64,000 nucleotides of DNA from the NCBI GenBank assembly GCA_025267735.1, contig CM046299.1:18560232-18624231 (forward strand). The letters run 5' to 3'. The position numbers and the translations under genes are program-made. The notes below the pieces were generated by a model. The model did no database searches. It had not been told where the DNA came from and worked only from the letters and a program-made list of their open reading frames with translations. Positions 1 to 10,009 of the stretch are shown in pieces (the first letter of the stretch is position 1; every line of letters starts with the position of its first letter). Source of the stretch: Mactra quadrangularis. Its lineage: Eukaryota > Mollusca > Bivalvia > Venerida > Mactridae.

Positions 1-145
1 TGATAAATCCCAGGTGCCACTTGCATTCTATTGTATTGTTGTATTGTTTGAATTGAGTCTGTCACAATAAATATAAGATAGATAGACTAGCAATTTGATT
101 ATGATTGTGTGTAATTACTTATCTAATTAGATAAATACTAACTAT

Positions 146-511
146 CAGTGTGGGGAATCAGGTGACAAATATGTTTCCTAACACGGCAGAAATGACTAAG
201 TTCTCTTTCTAGCAGTGGTGCTGCCAACCCCACAACGGTTCTAAATTTCTAAATTACCTCGAGGTTCTTCCAAAAATCTATCGACTCGTTCTAAATCTCA
301 AGGTAATCTTGAAAACTAGACCCGTTGTGGGGTTGGCAGAAGTATACTATCGCTTATAAGAAAATTTTGTGCTGCTTAGACTGCACTAGGTCTGATCAAA
401 ATTGGTTATGTATAGATGTCATTTACCTTGCCTTTTTTCATCTAAACTTGTTGATCTGGTCATCTTTTTTGCCATGTTAGGACCATACAAGTCATGTGAT
501 TCCCCACACTG
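146..511. mobile_element. hAT-like MITE (TIR CAGTGTGGGGAATCA)
   Basis: The ends are inverted repeats: CAGTGTGGGGAATCA at 146 and its complement TGATTCCCCACACTG ending at 511. The CAGTG terminus is characteristic of hAT transposons, which make 8-bp duplications. The flanks (ctaactat and actactag) are similar but not identical, so a target duplication is only suggested. There is no coding capacity. A second inverted-repeat element (221-339) lies inside it. Confidence 0.65.
221..339. mobile_element. Inner hairpin MITE (TIR CTGCCAACCCCACAACGG)
   Basis: A 119-bp segment begins CTGCCAACCCCACAACGG and ends with its exact complement. The arms stay partly complementary further in (TCTAR..., AATTACCT/AGGTAATC), so the whole element can fold as a long hairpin. 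It sits inside the element 146-511. Whether it is a nested insertion or an internal part of that element cannot be settled from one copy. Confidence 0.6.
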
Positions 512-1464
512 ACTACTAGAAATCAGGGATACTCAAATTATATGTAAATTCTTATAAAATAGATTTTTTTATTTTATGTAAATTAAGGTTTTTTACTTGT
601 ACAATGTATAAAGTTTTTTGGATTGCATTGTAATCGGTCTCTGATGAAAATGGGTTATTAGTTGATCAGGGATATGGACCCAAAAATTGGGGCATGAAAT
701 GATATAAAACTTCTGAATTTGAAGTAGACTTTGTTGGTAGAAATGAAATGAGGAACATTTGACATGTTTATTGTGACATCCTTGGTTTAAATAATTTATG
801 TTTATTTAATGTTTATTTAGCTATTTTGTTGTGATCAAAATAGTTTGATATGATTTGTTGAAACTTCTTTGAAGTTCATATGTGTGACCTGTAAAAAGAT
901 ATTCTATAAAATATTTATGTATGAACAGTTCTTGAATTAAGTGTGTTGACCATGGACCAAGTTCTCTGACATTGGCATTGGTTTATTTTGCATGTATTTG
1001 GAATGTCAGTGATCCAAAGTTAATTTGATTTAAAAAAGCACTTTCTACCAAGGTTACTTTCAGCTGTTAAAATATTAGATACATGTATTATGCTAGTTAT
1101 ATACAACTGACTTGTGATTGGTTAGTGATATTTCATTGTACAGAATGTCCTGTTTTGAAAATAGGATTTTCATAAAGAGATAAAAGTATGTTAAATTTCC
1201 ATTATTAGGGCCATAGCAATCAATGGTCTTGACAGCACAATGATGTTAATATTGGTACATCTTTCTTCTTAAGTTAAGCCAGGGGTGTGGAGTTCTTGTT
1301 TTTTCCACTTGTCCCAAGACAAATGATATCTAAAAGTATACGTGTACTTTCCAGGGTCAAAATACATTTGTTCAGAAGTTCAATATTCAAATACACATAT
1401 TGAGAAATACACATATTATTCATACTTTAAGTGATATTGAATAATTGACAATATGATACAGTGT
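512..1464. other. AT-rich intronic or upstream sequence, no gene seen
   Basis: No exon of the arylsulfatase gene, no RNA gene and no clear repeat were recognised here. The segment presumably belongs to the intron preceding exon 2297-2413. Confidence 0.5.
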
Positions 1465-1640
1465 AATTGACTGTTCAATTTTGTAGTTGACTGTTCAATT
1501 TTGTAGTTGACTGTTCAATTTTGTAATTGACTGTTCAATTTTGTAGTTGACTGTTCAATTTTGTAGTTGACTGTTCAATTTTGTAGTTGACTGTTCAATT
1601 TTGTAGTTGACTGTTCAATTTTGTAGTTGATTGTTCAATT
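1465..1640. repeat. Minisatellite, 20-bp unit, nine copies
   Basis: Nine head-to-tail copies of TTGACTGTTCAATTTTGTAG run from about 1465 to 1640. Copies are nearly identical, with one G/A and one C/T variant and a degenerate last copy. There are no spacers, so this is not a CRISPR array. Confidence 0.92.
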
Positions 1641-1818
1641 TTTTGCTTATTAAGTGTATTTACAGCTAAAATATCACTTGCCTGCAGACAAGTGGGATTG
1701 ATTTATTTACTTGTCTGAAGACATAAATGTACGAGTCCTACAAGGCAGGCATAGTAATGCCACACCCCTGATTAGGTATTTGGGACTAAAAAATGTGTGA
1801 TTTTGTAATAGTCAAGGT

Positions 1819-2221
1819 CAATCTGATTAAAACCCGATCTAAAATTTCACCGCTCCCATACTCGCTAATTTAGATCTGGCCTTTTCCAAAGGAAGGTCAC
1901 GTTCAGGTGACCTTTTCTCATCATAATATTCATGACGAAATTGTTATGATACGTAACTTGTTTACGTCGTCTACGTCACGCAATTTGAAATGAGCCACCC
2001 AATCGCAGACTGTGAATAATACCGCTGTTAAATTTACATGCAAACCTTGGTCTAAAAATAGAAATTACAAAATCAAAATGTGATTAATAGTGTTTTCGTC
2101 TAGATGAAAGCTACGCATTGATTGGTCGACACAAAGTTCATCTCGACGTGACCTTGCATTGACTAAGTAGAGATCCAGTACGATAACGCGAGTAGAACAG
2201 GATCTCTGTTTACGGAGATTG
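1819..2221. mobile_element. MITE family M9, copy 1 (403 bp, 9-bp TSD)
   Basis: The element starts CAATCTGATTAAAACC and ends GGAGATTG; the outer CAATCT/AGATTG is inverted and the first 21 bp match the complement of the other end at 14 positions. It is flanked on both sides by the perfect 9-bp direct repeat AGTCAAGGT (1810-1818 and 2222-2230). A 387-bp relative lies at 11989-12375. Target duplications of 9 bp suggest a Mutator-like or Merlin-like origin, but no transposase is present. It lies just upstream of exon a of the arylsulfatase gene. Confidence 0.85.
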
Positions 2222-2296
2222 AGTCAAGGTGGTCTATTATCATCGAACTTCACTTCATTTATATATTTTGTTTATTTATATGGTATTTTACTGCAG

Positions 2297-2413
2297 TGGC
2301 ACCTAGGAATGTTTGCTGATGAATATTTACCTACAAATCGTGGATTTGAATCTCATTATGGATATTATCAAGGCTGTGAAGATTATTATGATCATACATA
2401 TGAAGCTGTCCCT
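2297..2413 (+). CDS. Arylsulfatase exon a (39 codons)
   Basis: The exon runs from WHLGMF to YEAVP. The acceptor is ACTGCAG just before 2297 and the donor is GTAGGT at 2414. It is phase 0 at both ends. The WHLG motif belongs to the sulfate-binding GKWHLG block, so the preceding off-window exon should end in the codons for G and K. The open frame that starts at 2219 includes intron sequence upstream of this exon. Confidence 0.9.
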
Positions 2414-5400
2414 GTAGGTTTTTATATTTATATTATAATGAGTAAAAAAGTAAAAGTAATGGTATTTTATTATACCCCCGCTTCGAAGAAGAGGGGGGTA
2501 TACTGTTTTACCCTTGTCCGTCCGTTACAAAATTTCCGTCGCAGTTTTGTCAGCAACTATATCATGCAGCAGCCTTATACTTTGCATATTGCTTCATCCC
2601 ATAGTCCCATGTGGTGTAAAGCGATTTCATGCTCCTTGCTCATCTACTTCCTGTTTGTCGCATATTTTAGATTTTGGCGGGGGTATCACTAGTGAGCATT
2701 AGCTCACAGATTTACTTGTTGTCTTAGTTCCATGCTTATGCAAGTTCACAGACATTACAACTAGTATCCATGGTCAATTGGGTTCTGGTATCTATCTGTT
2801 AATATCTCTAAGGAGTTGCTGGTTAGTGATGCTGACAAATTAGTGCAACAGAATTATACCACCCTAGCAGGTACCCTTTTACATGTAGGAGTGAAGCAAT
2901 CATTGATAAACTTCTTGCTCAAGGAAATTAGCAGTGCCTTGTAGTGGGGCTTAAACTCGGTACCTCTTGATGCCTAAGCATTTGTCCTACCTCTTGACTA
3001 CTGCTCCTACTTATATATACAGTTATACAGTATAACTAGATGTTTCTGTGGTATTCGTAAACAATATTGAACTTGCCCTCAATTAACTTTTGTATGGATC
3101 CTCTGGTTTAACCGTTAGCTCCCCAAATGATCAAATGTTTTCTTACATTTATTCAGTTAAGATGTCTCTGTTCCACTAGCTTTGTTATCACTTCAGTGCC
3201 CTCTCCCTTAAAATGTGCTGCCCAGATTTTTCAAGGGTAGACTGTTAGTGTCTGTCTAATAGTCGGCGACTTTAAAAAAATCAGCGATTTTTTGTTGCAG
3301 TTGCAACTATCAATAGTGACTCAGCATTATCAATAGTTTCTACTAACAATTCTAGACTTTTCACTAATTTGTTGTGAATTAGATTCCTATAAAAATGCTG
3401 TTAATAGTTTCATAATGATGGAAGTTTGCTGTGTTTTAAATACAATTGTGTGGGAGCAGTAGTCCTGTGATAGAATGCACATGGGGATTAAGAGGGCCTG
3501 TGTTCGAATCCCATAAGGGGCACTGCTTATTTCCTTTAGCAAGAAATGTAACTGCGATTACTTCACTCCACACAGGTGTAAATGGGTACCTGTAAGTGTC
3601 ATGCCTTATATGCTGTGGCTGCAATATGCACCATATGTTTATTGGTATCATATGGTGTGTGACTCGATGATTGGGAAAGTTAATGTCAAGAGTTTACTGA
3701 ATAGGGATACTAAAAGTATACTTCAAAAACCTTGTTTTAACTTTAACTTTTAATCTATTTCTGAGACATAAAATTGAGCTGCAGTAATCTGTGGAAATGT
3801 CAAAAATAGAATCATCTCTTATCAGAATGGCTGAGATTGCATTATTTTGTTTGCAGAAATAAGAACTTCTACTTTTAAAAGCAAAACCAGAAAAAAACAC
3901 ACGCACAGAAATTTTCTTTTTTATTGATGGAACTCTTTCATTGTTATGATAAAGTCTCTGACTTGACTTGTTGCAAATTTGAAATAATTTTTAGCCAGAA
4001 TTTTCAGCGGGCAGTTGGGTTAAAGTTTTTCTTTTCAATATATTTCTGCCATTTGTCAGATCTTTATGAAACTTCATACAATGATAACATACCATGTGAT
4101 GAACAGAATTAGAAAGTAACCACAACTCTACCTGGCTTTATGGTGGATTATTTCCCTTTTGTAATTTTTGCATTATAGTTTTTAAATCCGGCTTTAATGT
4201 GTTTTCCACATTACATTTCTTGTTGGGTGAACTATTTTGTAACAAACAAATGTTGAAAACCTAAACTTAATTTTGTTTATGTTTTTATAATGGAATAGAA
4301 CATAGGCATGAATGATCTAATAAGTATATAGAAACCAGTACTCGCATATTTTCTTATGTGTTAACTAGTTACATAACTAGTTAACCACTCACCACTTATA
4401 CAAAATATCTTTAACAAATAATAGGTTATCTAGTTGTGTTAGCTAATTATTTACTTTATTAATAAGGCACTTTAGCCAGTTATCTTTCCCTGGTAAAATC
4501 TGAAGCAATCCAATTATTAAGTAGGTCCTTACAGTTGGAATCCTCGGATTTTATCATTGAATTCCTATGTTTGGATTACAAAATATTTCATTTAATATCT
4601 TTCTTGTTAATAAAGATATTTACAGAAGTGATGAAATTGAGATAGTTCTTTACCATAACAATACTTGGCTTGATTTTCAAACAAATTAAATGATATACAA
4701 AAAAGTTATTTAAGATTAACTTTGGCAAATTGACATTGAAAGGTAAGGGTAAAATCCAAGTAATCCAACTAATAAGACCTACCTATTTGAAGAGTATACA
4801 AGGGGAAATAACTGACTAAAGTCCCTTATTAGTTATGCAACTATTTAACCATTTAATTTACTTGTTAATTATCTGGTGGCAGAAATATGCCACCATAGAA
4901 TTTAACATTCTTATACATGAGATGTTGTTCAAATGGTTACAGATTACTAAAATCTATCTATTTTTGTGTGAAATATTTCATTAACGTCATATTGTGGCAG
5001 ATTATAAATTTATACAATGTAGTCACACCTTATTAAAATATTTTGATCTAAGTGTAAGTAGTCATCATCATCATCAGACTTTTGATTATAGTGCAGGTGT
5101 GGGGGCATTATCCACGTCAGTGGGCCTCCTTCCAGGTAACTGGCTTGCTACACGCCTGGCGTTTCTCACACCTGATCTCCAGGTGTCTCTCTTTTGAGGG
5201 TCGATCACAGAGAGGTTCCATTCTCTGGGATCCCTCTCTGTCAACTGTCAGCTTCCAAGTCAACTTGAGCCTTCCAGGTCTGTGTGTCTCTGTAACCTGT
5301 ATGGTACTGGCTGCCTTGATTGCACCACTAGATCTTTCTACGTGGCCATACCATTGAAGTCTCCTTTCCCTCAAGATGTAAAGAGATAATTTGATATTTA

Positions 5401-8400
5401 AGTTGTGTATTCATAAAATTGTCTATGTCATTGTTTATTTTGTATGATATGTTGGTGTTTATTTTGTATGATTCCTATTTTTATTTAGGATTATTGGGGT
5501 ATAGATTGGAGAAGAAATTTAGATTTAATTAGAAATGAAACTAATATGTATTCTACTGACCTGTTTACACATGAAGCTGTTAGTGTCATCAATCAACATA
5601 ACACATCTGAGGTATATACAAAATTTTTTTACCCCCCCCCCCTTAAAAACTGTTGGAAGTCAGCTTGTTGGTTATGGTGCTTTAATAAATAATCTTGTCT
5701 ACTCAATTTCTCATTGCCCACTACTAGATAGATTTTAGTGTTTTACTTTCTTGTCTGCTTATTTTTGATGTGTCTACAGCTGGTAAAAAACTAATAAAAA
5801 ACTTATTGAGTTAAGTTTTATCCAGCACTATACTCGATAACCATTAGAAATTTCTGGACAAGTACTACTTGTGGGTTTTTTATCACATTCAGTGATAGGT
5901 TTAGTTTCTGAATTAGCAGCTCACAAGTCAACTGATGGTCTACTGATAAAGGGGGAAATAGGTTCAATTGCTTATCAGGGCATACTTTAATGGAGCTTGG
6001 TTGTGAAATAATTTGTACGGATATTCACTCTCCGACTCTTTGTATTCATATTTATTATTTATGTATCTATATTTCAGCCATTATTCATGTATCTATATTT
6101 CATCCATTATTCATGTATCTATATTTCAGCCATTATTCATGTATCTATATTTCAGCCATTATTCATGTATCTATATTTCATCCATTATTCATGTATTCAT
6201 ATTTCAGCCATTTTTCATGTATCTATATTTCATCCATTATTCATGTATTCATATTTCAGCCATTTTTCATGTATCTATATTTCATCCATTATTCATGTAT
6301 TCATATTTCAGCCATTTTTCATGTATCTATATTTCAGCCGTTATTCATGTATCTATATTTCAGCCATTATTCATGTATCTATATTTCAGCCATTATTCAT
6401 GTATCTATATTTCAGCCATTTATATTCATGTATCTATATTTCATCCATTATTCATGTATCTATATTTCAGCCATTTATATTCATGTATCTATATTTCAGC
6501 CATTATTCATGTATCTATATTTCAGCCATTATTCATGTATCTATATTTCAGCCATTATTCATGTATCTATATTTCAGCCATTATTCATGTATCTAATTTT
6601 CAGCCATTATTCATGTATCTATATTTCAGCCATTATTCATGTATCTATATTTCAGCCATTATTCATGTATCTATATTTCAGCCATTATTCATGTATCTAT
6701 ATTTCAGCCATTATTCATGTATCTATATTTCAGCCATTATTCATGTATCTATATTTCAGCCATTATTCATGTATCTATATTTCAGCCATTATTCATGTAT
6801 CTATATTTCAGCCATTATTCATGTATCTATATTTCAGCCATTATTCATGTATCTACCACATCAAGCTGTACATAGTGGAAACACAGGAGGAGATCCACTA
6901 CAAGCACCTCAACATTATGTTGATAGATTTCTACATATAAAAAATTATCATAGAAGATTGTATGCTGGTAAGAGTTTTAATAGGAGCTAAAGCTGGTTCA
7001 AATTTTGTATGTATCATGTCAGTCACATATTTTTATAGACAATCCATTTTAAACATATTAAAACAAAATGCGATTATAATTTGTCAAAAAGTGAATTCTA
7101 TTAAGCCAAGTTTGTTCAAATATAAGTTGAACACCACTCCTATAATGACATAATTGGTGATAAATCTAATCACAAAGATATTTTTTTCAAAATAATTAGA
7201 TTCAAATGTTCATAAAGAAAGATATAAGTTGATGTTTTTTTGCAAGATTCTGTCCTAAAGTAAAACATTCAAGGTCATACGCTATGTAACACAACAAAAA
7301 ACCACCTTTGCTAGGTAGGTTTGCTACCATTGAGCCATATTTTAGTTCACAAAATATTATAGTTATTCTAGCTCATTTGGTAGTGCACATGTCTATTGAT
7401 CGAGGGGTCCTCAGGTGGATTCCCGGGGGGCATACTTCCATAGAGCTTGGTAATGAAATAATTTCTACGGCCATTCTCCCTCCTACCACTGATTCCAAAG
7501 CATGAAGTCAGTTTTTGACAGTTTGACTGAGGTATGCGCCTAAGAGTTGGTTAACAGCTTAATTCAGAGATTTAGCCTTTCCAGGAGCAGTGAGTATGTA
7601 GACTGACCGCCATGATATAACCTTATATGTATTGCTACGGTGTTAAACCCAACAAAAAACATCGCAGGAAGATAATAATCTCTGGTTGTATGTTACGATA
7701 GGTCAGTGCGAAAAAACATCGCAGGAAGATAATAATCTCTGGTTGTATGTTACGATAGGTCAGTGCTAAACCAGTATACATACATTTAGATAAAGACATT
7801 TGTAGACTAGTTTTGCACTGATCTGACAATGAATGTTTAGACATTAGGTAATTTTGCCGAAAGGCTTGAGTTATACCACAAATTGAAAACATTGACGAAA
7901 ATGCCTGACCAGTTTAACATGTGGAGTGATACATGTGTCTTTGATTTACTATGCAGTCAATTTCTAGGCGATAAAAGGAAATCTGTCATCTGACTGATCA
8001 GTGTGATGGGTGTTTACTTATATTGATGCGTGTGGAAGGGGCTTAGTCAAATTTCGTTAATACACTAAGCAGCATACATAGTGATCAATCTGTGCTATAT
8101 AGGGTGGAATAAACACTTCAACCACATATTTTGCCCTGCTCGATTCATACTTGAATCTAATGTGTAAGGAGTCATCATTAGTAAGGATTTGTTAGGTTTC
8201 AATGTGCACGAAAGTCTTTCTGTATTTCAATACTTTGATTCTAGGTATGTTAGCGGCATTGGATGATTCTATTGGTAAAGTAGTTAAAACATTAACACAA
8301 AGACAAATGATGGATAATACTATCATTGTATTTACTACTGATAATGGTGGACCAGCTAATGGCTTTGATGCTAATGCTGCCAATAACTTTCCTTTGAGGT

Positions 8401-9816
8401 AAAACTTTATACTCCATTTGTTGTGATTATTCACAGACTGAGTCTCTTAGGAGAGGGCGTGGCTGAGCATTTACAATATTAGACTGGTAATCAGCTCTGA
8501 GTTGGTTGGAATCCCATTCAAAACCTTCTCTGTTGTTTCCTTGTGCAAGAAACTTTATCCTACTGACTCAGCACTGGGGAACCATGAAGCGGACTCCAAA
8601 GTGATTAATTTAAGTGGTTAGAACTTGTTTAACAATGGAGCTCAAATTAATTAGTAATCTTAGTCTGAGTCATGCTGCAGGGGTAGTTTGCTTGTCTTAG
8701 AAGTAGGCAATTAGTGTTCAATGCCATTGCAAAGTCTGGTTTTGTCTTTTAATGAAAATTTAGTAACAATGGTGAATGATTGGGAGAAGTTATTGTTTAT
8801 ATTGTAAAAGGGGAGTGTTAATTAGTTAAAACAAATGTTTCCTTGCTGGCTTGTTATATAAGAGGACTACCAACCATAACCTTTAAAAAGCGTTGTAAAA
8901 CATAGGAATCTAATGTAAAAAACTGTGAAATCTATGCTGAAATAACAACTTATCCCTGTATCATTAAGTTGTATTAACTTATAGTGTTCATATTTATTAT
9001 TTCCTTTTTTTCAGAGGAGTAAAAGCCACATTATGGGAAGGTGGTGTCCGTGGTGTTGGTTTCATTAACAGTCCTTTATTAAAGAAACAAAAATATGTAT
9101 CAAACCACATGTTACATGTTTGTGATTGGTTACCAACATTGTATAGGGCAGCTGGTGGTAAAGTTAGTGATCTGAAAGATCTAGATGGTGTTGACCAATG
9201 GGAGTCTTTGTCTGATAACAAGAAAGGACGTCGTACTGAAATGTTACATAATATAGACCCTCATGGTAAAGGGAAGGCTGCCTTACGTCTTGGTGATTAT
9301 AAGATACTTGTGGGAGATGTAGGTATGGCTTGGGATGATTGGTACCCTCCATGGCAAAATCCTGCTGACACTGAGCGTTACCATGTCAACAATACTATAA
9401 AATATGGACATATTCAAGACATAAGTGCAAACCAAGACCAACATTTATCATTAAAGAAGAATGACAATTCACTTGTATATGAAATGGATATCGTTGACAC
9501 AGAATCTTTGTTTCAGCAAAAATCAATGGAGTCATATTATCATAATGGACAACCTGTTAAGATCAATTGTGGTAGGAAACCTGCCAATGCTTCAACTAAT
9601 TGTGATCCACGTATTTCTCCATGTTTATATAACATAGCTAATGATCCCTGTGAATATAATAACATTGCTGATAGCAATAAAGATATAGTTATACAAATGA
9701 TGGTAAAATTAATGCAGTATGGTAACACTGCCGTGCCACCGTTAAATACTCCTGTTGATCCGGCTGGTAACCCCAAATATCATAATGGGGCCTGGGTGCC
9801 TTGGGTGAAATTGTGA
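2297..9816 (+). CDS. Arylsulfatase (B/I/J-like), 3' part, five exons
   Basis: The gene encodes a lysosomal or secreted sulfatase that hydrolyses sulfate esters, probably of glycosaminoglycans. Exons 2297-2413, 5489-5611, 6838-6967, 8245-8398 and 9015-9816 have GT-AG borders and join without a frame break into 1326 nt (441 codons plus stop). Visible family motifs are WHLG at the start (the family has GKWHLG), PLFMYLPHQAVH in the third exon, the metal-site motif TTDNGG in the fourth, LWEGGVRGVGF at the start of the last, then DWLPTLY, LDGVDQW, LHNIDP and a cysteine-containing C-terminal tail ending WVPWVKL. The family is usually about 500-600 residues, so roughly 100-150 N-terminal residues are missing, including the CxPSR sulfatase signature whose cysteine becomes formylglycine; they must lie upstream of the window. 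Class is certain; the B, I or J assignment and the natural substrate are not. No clear polyadenylation signal lies close to the stop. Confidence 0.93.
2471..2686. mobile_element. Short TIR element with GTCCGTCCG motif
   Basis: The segment begins TATACCCCCGC and ends GGCGGGGGTATC, an inverted pair of about 10 bp, and has a second internal palindrome (TATACCCCC near the start against GGGGGGTATA at about 2500). A GTCCGTCCG tract follows. A similar tract after TTTTTATACGCCCG occurs at 13910-13985 and 36045-36115, suggesting a dispersed family. Confidence 0.55.
2866..3012 (-). mobile_element. tRNA-headed SINE fragment, family 2
   Basis: Read on the - strand this resembles the element at 3445-3660: a tRNA-like head (GAGCAGTAGTC, then a degenerate B box GTTTAAGCCCC), then GGCACTGCTAATTTCCTTGA, GCAAGAAGTTTATC and TTCACTCCTACATGTAAAAG followed by GGTACCTG. 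It has no protein-coding content. Confidence 0.6.
3445..3655 (+). mobile_element. tRNA-headed SINE, family 2
   Basis: A tRNA-like head carries the B box TGTTCGAATCCC and is followed by GGCACTGCTTATTTCCTTTA, GCAAGAAATGTAACTG and CACTCCACACAGGTGTAAAT then GGGTACCTG. This body is typical of tRNA-derived SINEs of marine invertebrates as I know them. An open frame on the opposite strand (3436-3651) is a by-product of the SINE. Confidence 0.65.
4460..4831. mobile_element. TIR MITE family M-TAAT, copy 1 (372 bp)
   Basis: The ends are imperfect inverted repeats: TAATAAGGCACTTTAGCCAG on the left and the complement of CTGACTAAAGTCCCTTATTA on the right, and the similarity continues inward for about 80 bp. 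A second copy in the opposite orientation lies at 59125-59486. No coding capacity was found. Confidence 0.75.
5085..5380 (-). mobile_element. LINE C-terminal fragment in arylsulfatase intron
   Basis: The - strand frame 5117-5374 reads RRLQWYGHVERSSGAIKAAS, then a segment containing THRPGRLKLTWKLTVDRE. The pattern RLxWYGHVxR followed by RPxGRxKxxW is characteristic of the C-terminal end of non-LTR retrotransposon reverse transcriptase proteins. It is a short 5'-truncated remnant with no catalytic motifs. Confidence 0.75.
5489..5611 (+). CDS. Arylsulfatase exon b (41 codons)
   Basis: The exon encodes DYWGIDWRRNLD through HEAVSVINQHNTSE. The acceptor is TTATTTAG and the donor is GTATAT, with phase 0 at both ends. 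The segment NMYSTDLFTHEAV matches the conserved sulfatase block in which the chain's later catalytic-domain strands begin. A poly-C run lies about 20 nt into the following intron. Confidence 0.9.
5915..6046 (+). mobile_element. tRNA-headed SINE fragment, family 1
   Basis: A tRNA-like head with B box GGTTCAATTGC is followed by CATACTTTAATGGAGCTTGG, GTGAAATAATTTGTACGG and ATTCACTCTCCG. This is the central domain shared with the elements at 7358-7660 and 60930-61222. The copy stops just before the 26-bp minisatellite, so its 3' part may have been lost when the array formed. Confidence 0.65.
6052..6837 (+). repeat. Minisatellite of 26-bp units made from the exon c splice-acceptor junction
   Basis: About 30 head-to-tail units of 26 bp fill this stretch. 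Each unit consists of the first 18 coding bases of exon c (CCATTATTCATGTATCTA) followed by the acceptor tail TATTTCAG; the last acceptor is the one that starts exon c at 6838. About 25 units keep CAG; five (near 6101, 6180, 6232, 6284 and 6441) have CAT instead. Two units have a short insertion (near 6420 and 6474) and one has ATCTAATTTT (near 6595). Because 26 is not a multiple of 3, each frame cycles through three units per 26 residues, and long stretches of all three frames are free of stops. Confidence 0.95.
6838..6967 (+). CDS. Arylsulfatase exon c, directly after the acceptor minisatellite
   Basis: The exon encodes PLFMYLPHQAVHSG to HHRRLYAG (reading NYHRRLYAG) and ends in phase 1 at a GTAAGA donor. 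Its acceptor (TATTTCAG) and its first 18 coding bases are the same sequence that is repeated about 30 times upstream. The true start was set at 6838 because it is the last acceptor, it keeps frame with exon b, and PLFMYL directly follows the preceding exon in the family alignment as I know it. Acceptors further upstream could also be used. Confidence 0.88.
7358..7662 (+). mobile_element. tRNA-derived SINE, family 1, nearly full length
   Basis: The 5' head has tRNA promoter boxes: A-like TAGCTCATTTGGTAGTGCAC and B-like GGTGGATTCCC. The body contains CATACTTCCATAGAGCTTGG, GAAATAATTTCTACGGCC, ATTCTCCCTCCTACC and GACTGACCGCC, and the tail is GTGTTAAACCCAACAAAAAA. Relatives occur at 5915-6046, 15277-15503 (-), 34685-34815 (-), 60930-61222, 61325-61462 (-), 62528-62672 (-) and 63428-63560 (-). 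It is in an arylsulfatase intron. Confidence 0.85.
7654..7767. repeat. 57-bp direct tandem duplication
   Basis: Two adjacent, nearly identical 57-bp units (7654-7710 and 7711-7767) contain ATCGCAGGAAGATAATAATC and GGTTGTATGTTACGATAGGT. The first begins in the A-rich tail of the family 1 SINE. The open frame on the - strand across it has a 19-residue repeat but no recognisable protein. Confidence 0.9.
8245..8398 (+). CDS. Arylsulfatase exon d (metal-binding TDNGG)
   Basis: The exon begins GTATG after a TTCTAG acceptor, completing the glycine codon split with exon c, and ends in AG before GTAAAA. It encodes MLAALDDSIGKVVKTL and IIVFTTDNGG. In sulfatases the D and N of DNG bind the active-site calcium, so this part of the active site is intact. 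Confidence 0.92.
8450..8610 (+). mobile_element. tRNA-headed SINE, family 2-like
   Basis: The head GGGCGTGGCTGAGC, AGACTGGTAATC and the B-like box GGTTGGAATCCC resemble a tRNA, followed by GTTTCCTTGTGCAAGAAACT and TTATCCTACTGACTCAGCAC, a body motif common in tRNA-derived SINEs. It lies in the last arylsulfatase intron. The cloverleaf is not complete, so this is not a tRNA gene. Confidence 0.6.
9015..9816 (+). CDS. Arylsulfatase terminal exon
   Basis: The 802-nt last exon starts after TTTTTTCAG, completing an arginine codon split with exon d, and ends at TGA 9814-9816. It encodes the conserved RGVKATLWEGGVRGVGF block, DWLPTLY, the LHNIDP motif and the small C-terminal domain with cysteines in CGRKPAN, NCDPRISPCLY and DPCEYNN. 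The tail PPLNTPVDPAGNPKYHNGAW is typical of animal arylsulfatase B/I/J-type proteins. Confidence 0.94.
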
Positions 9817-10009
9817 TTTTTGATGACTTAAGTACTTTTGGTAAAATTGTGATATGTGTATTCTTTGGTAATTTTGGTCTTAATTATTTGTTGAATGCCA
9901 TAACATTCCATTTTTAGCTGGACTTTACGAAGTAAATGTAGAGCTCTCCTACTCGCCATAGTGAGTCTGCGTCCATATTTCTGATTTAAGTTTTTGTGCA
10001 GTAAAATGT

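Noticed and set aside
1465..1640. Possible CRISPR-like array of regularly repeated 20-mers
   Set aside because: Units are directly adjacent with no unique spacers, in eukaryotic DNA; it is a minisatellite. The same applies to 6052-6837 and 47190-48390.
1..2296. Search for the arylsulfatase N-terminal exons (CxPSR motif)
   Set aside because: No frame in this stretch contains the sulfatase signature; these exons must lie to the left of the window.
2219..2692. A 157-codon frame starting at 2219
   Set aside because: Only the 39 codons 2297-2413 are supported by family motifs and splice sites; the rest is intron and MITE.
5990..6990. Long open frames (up to 325 codons) in three + strand frames
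   Set aside because: They are translations of the 26-bp minisatellite; a 26-residue period in all frames is the signature of a repeat whose length is not a multiple of three. Only the last codons from 6838 are real exon.
7358..7440. tRNA gene
   Set aside because: A and B boxes are present but the cloverleaf stems do not pair properly and SINE body sequence follows; it is a SINE head. The same reasoning applies to 3445-3655, 8450-8610 and the 34.7/61.4/62.6/63.5 kb copies.
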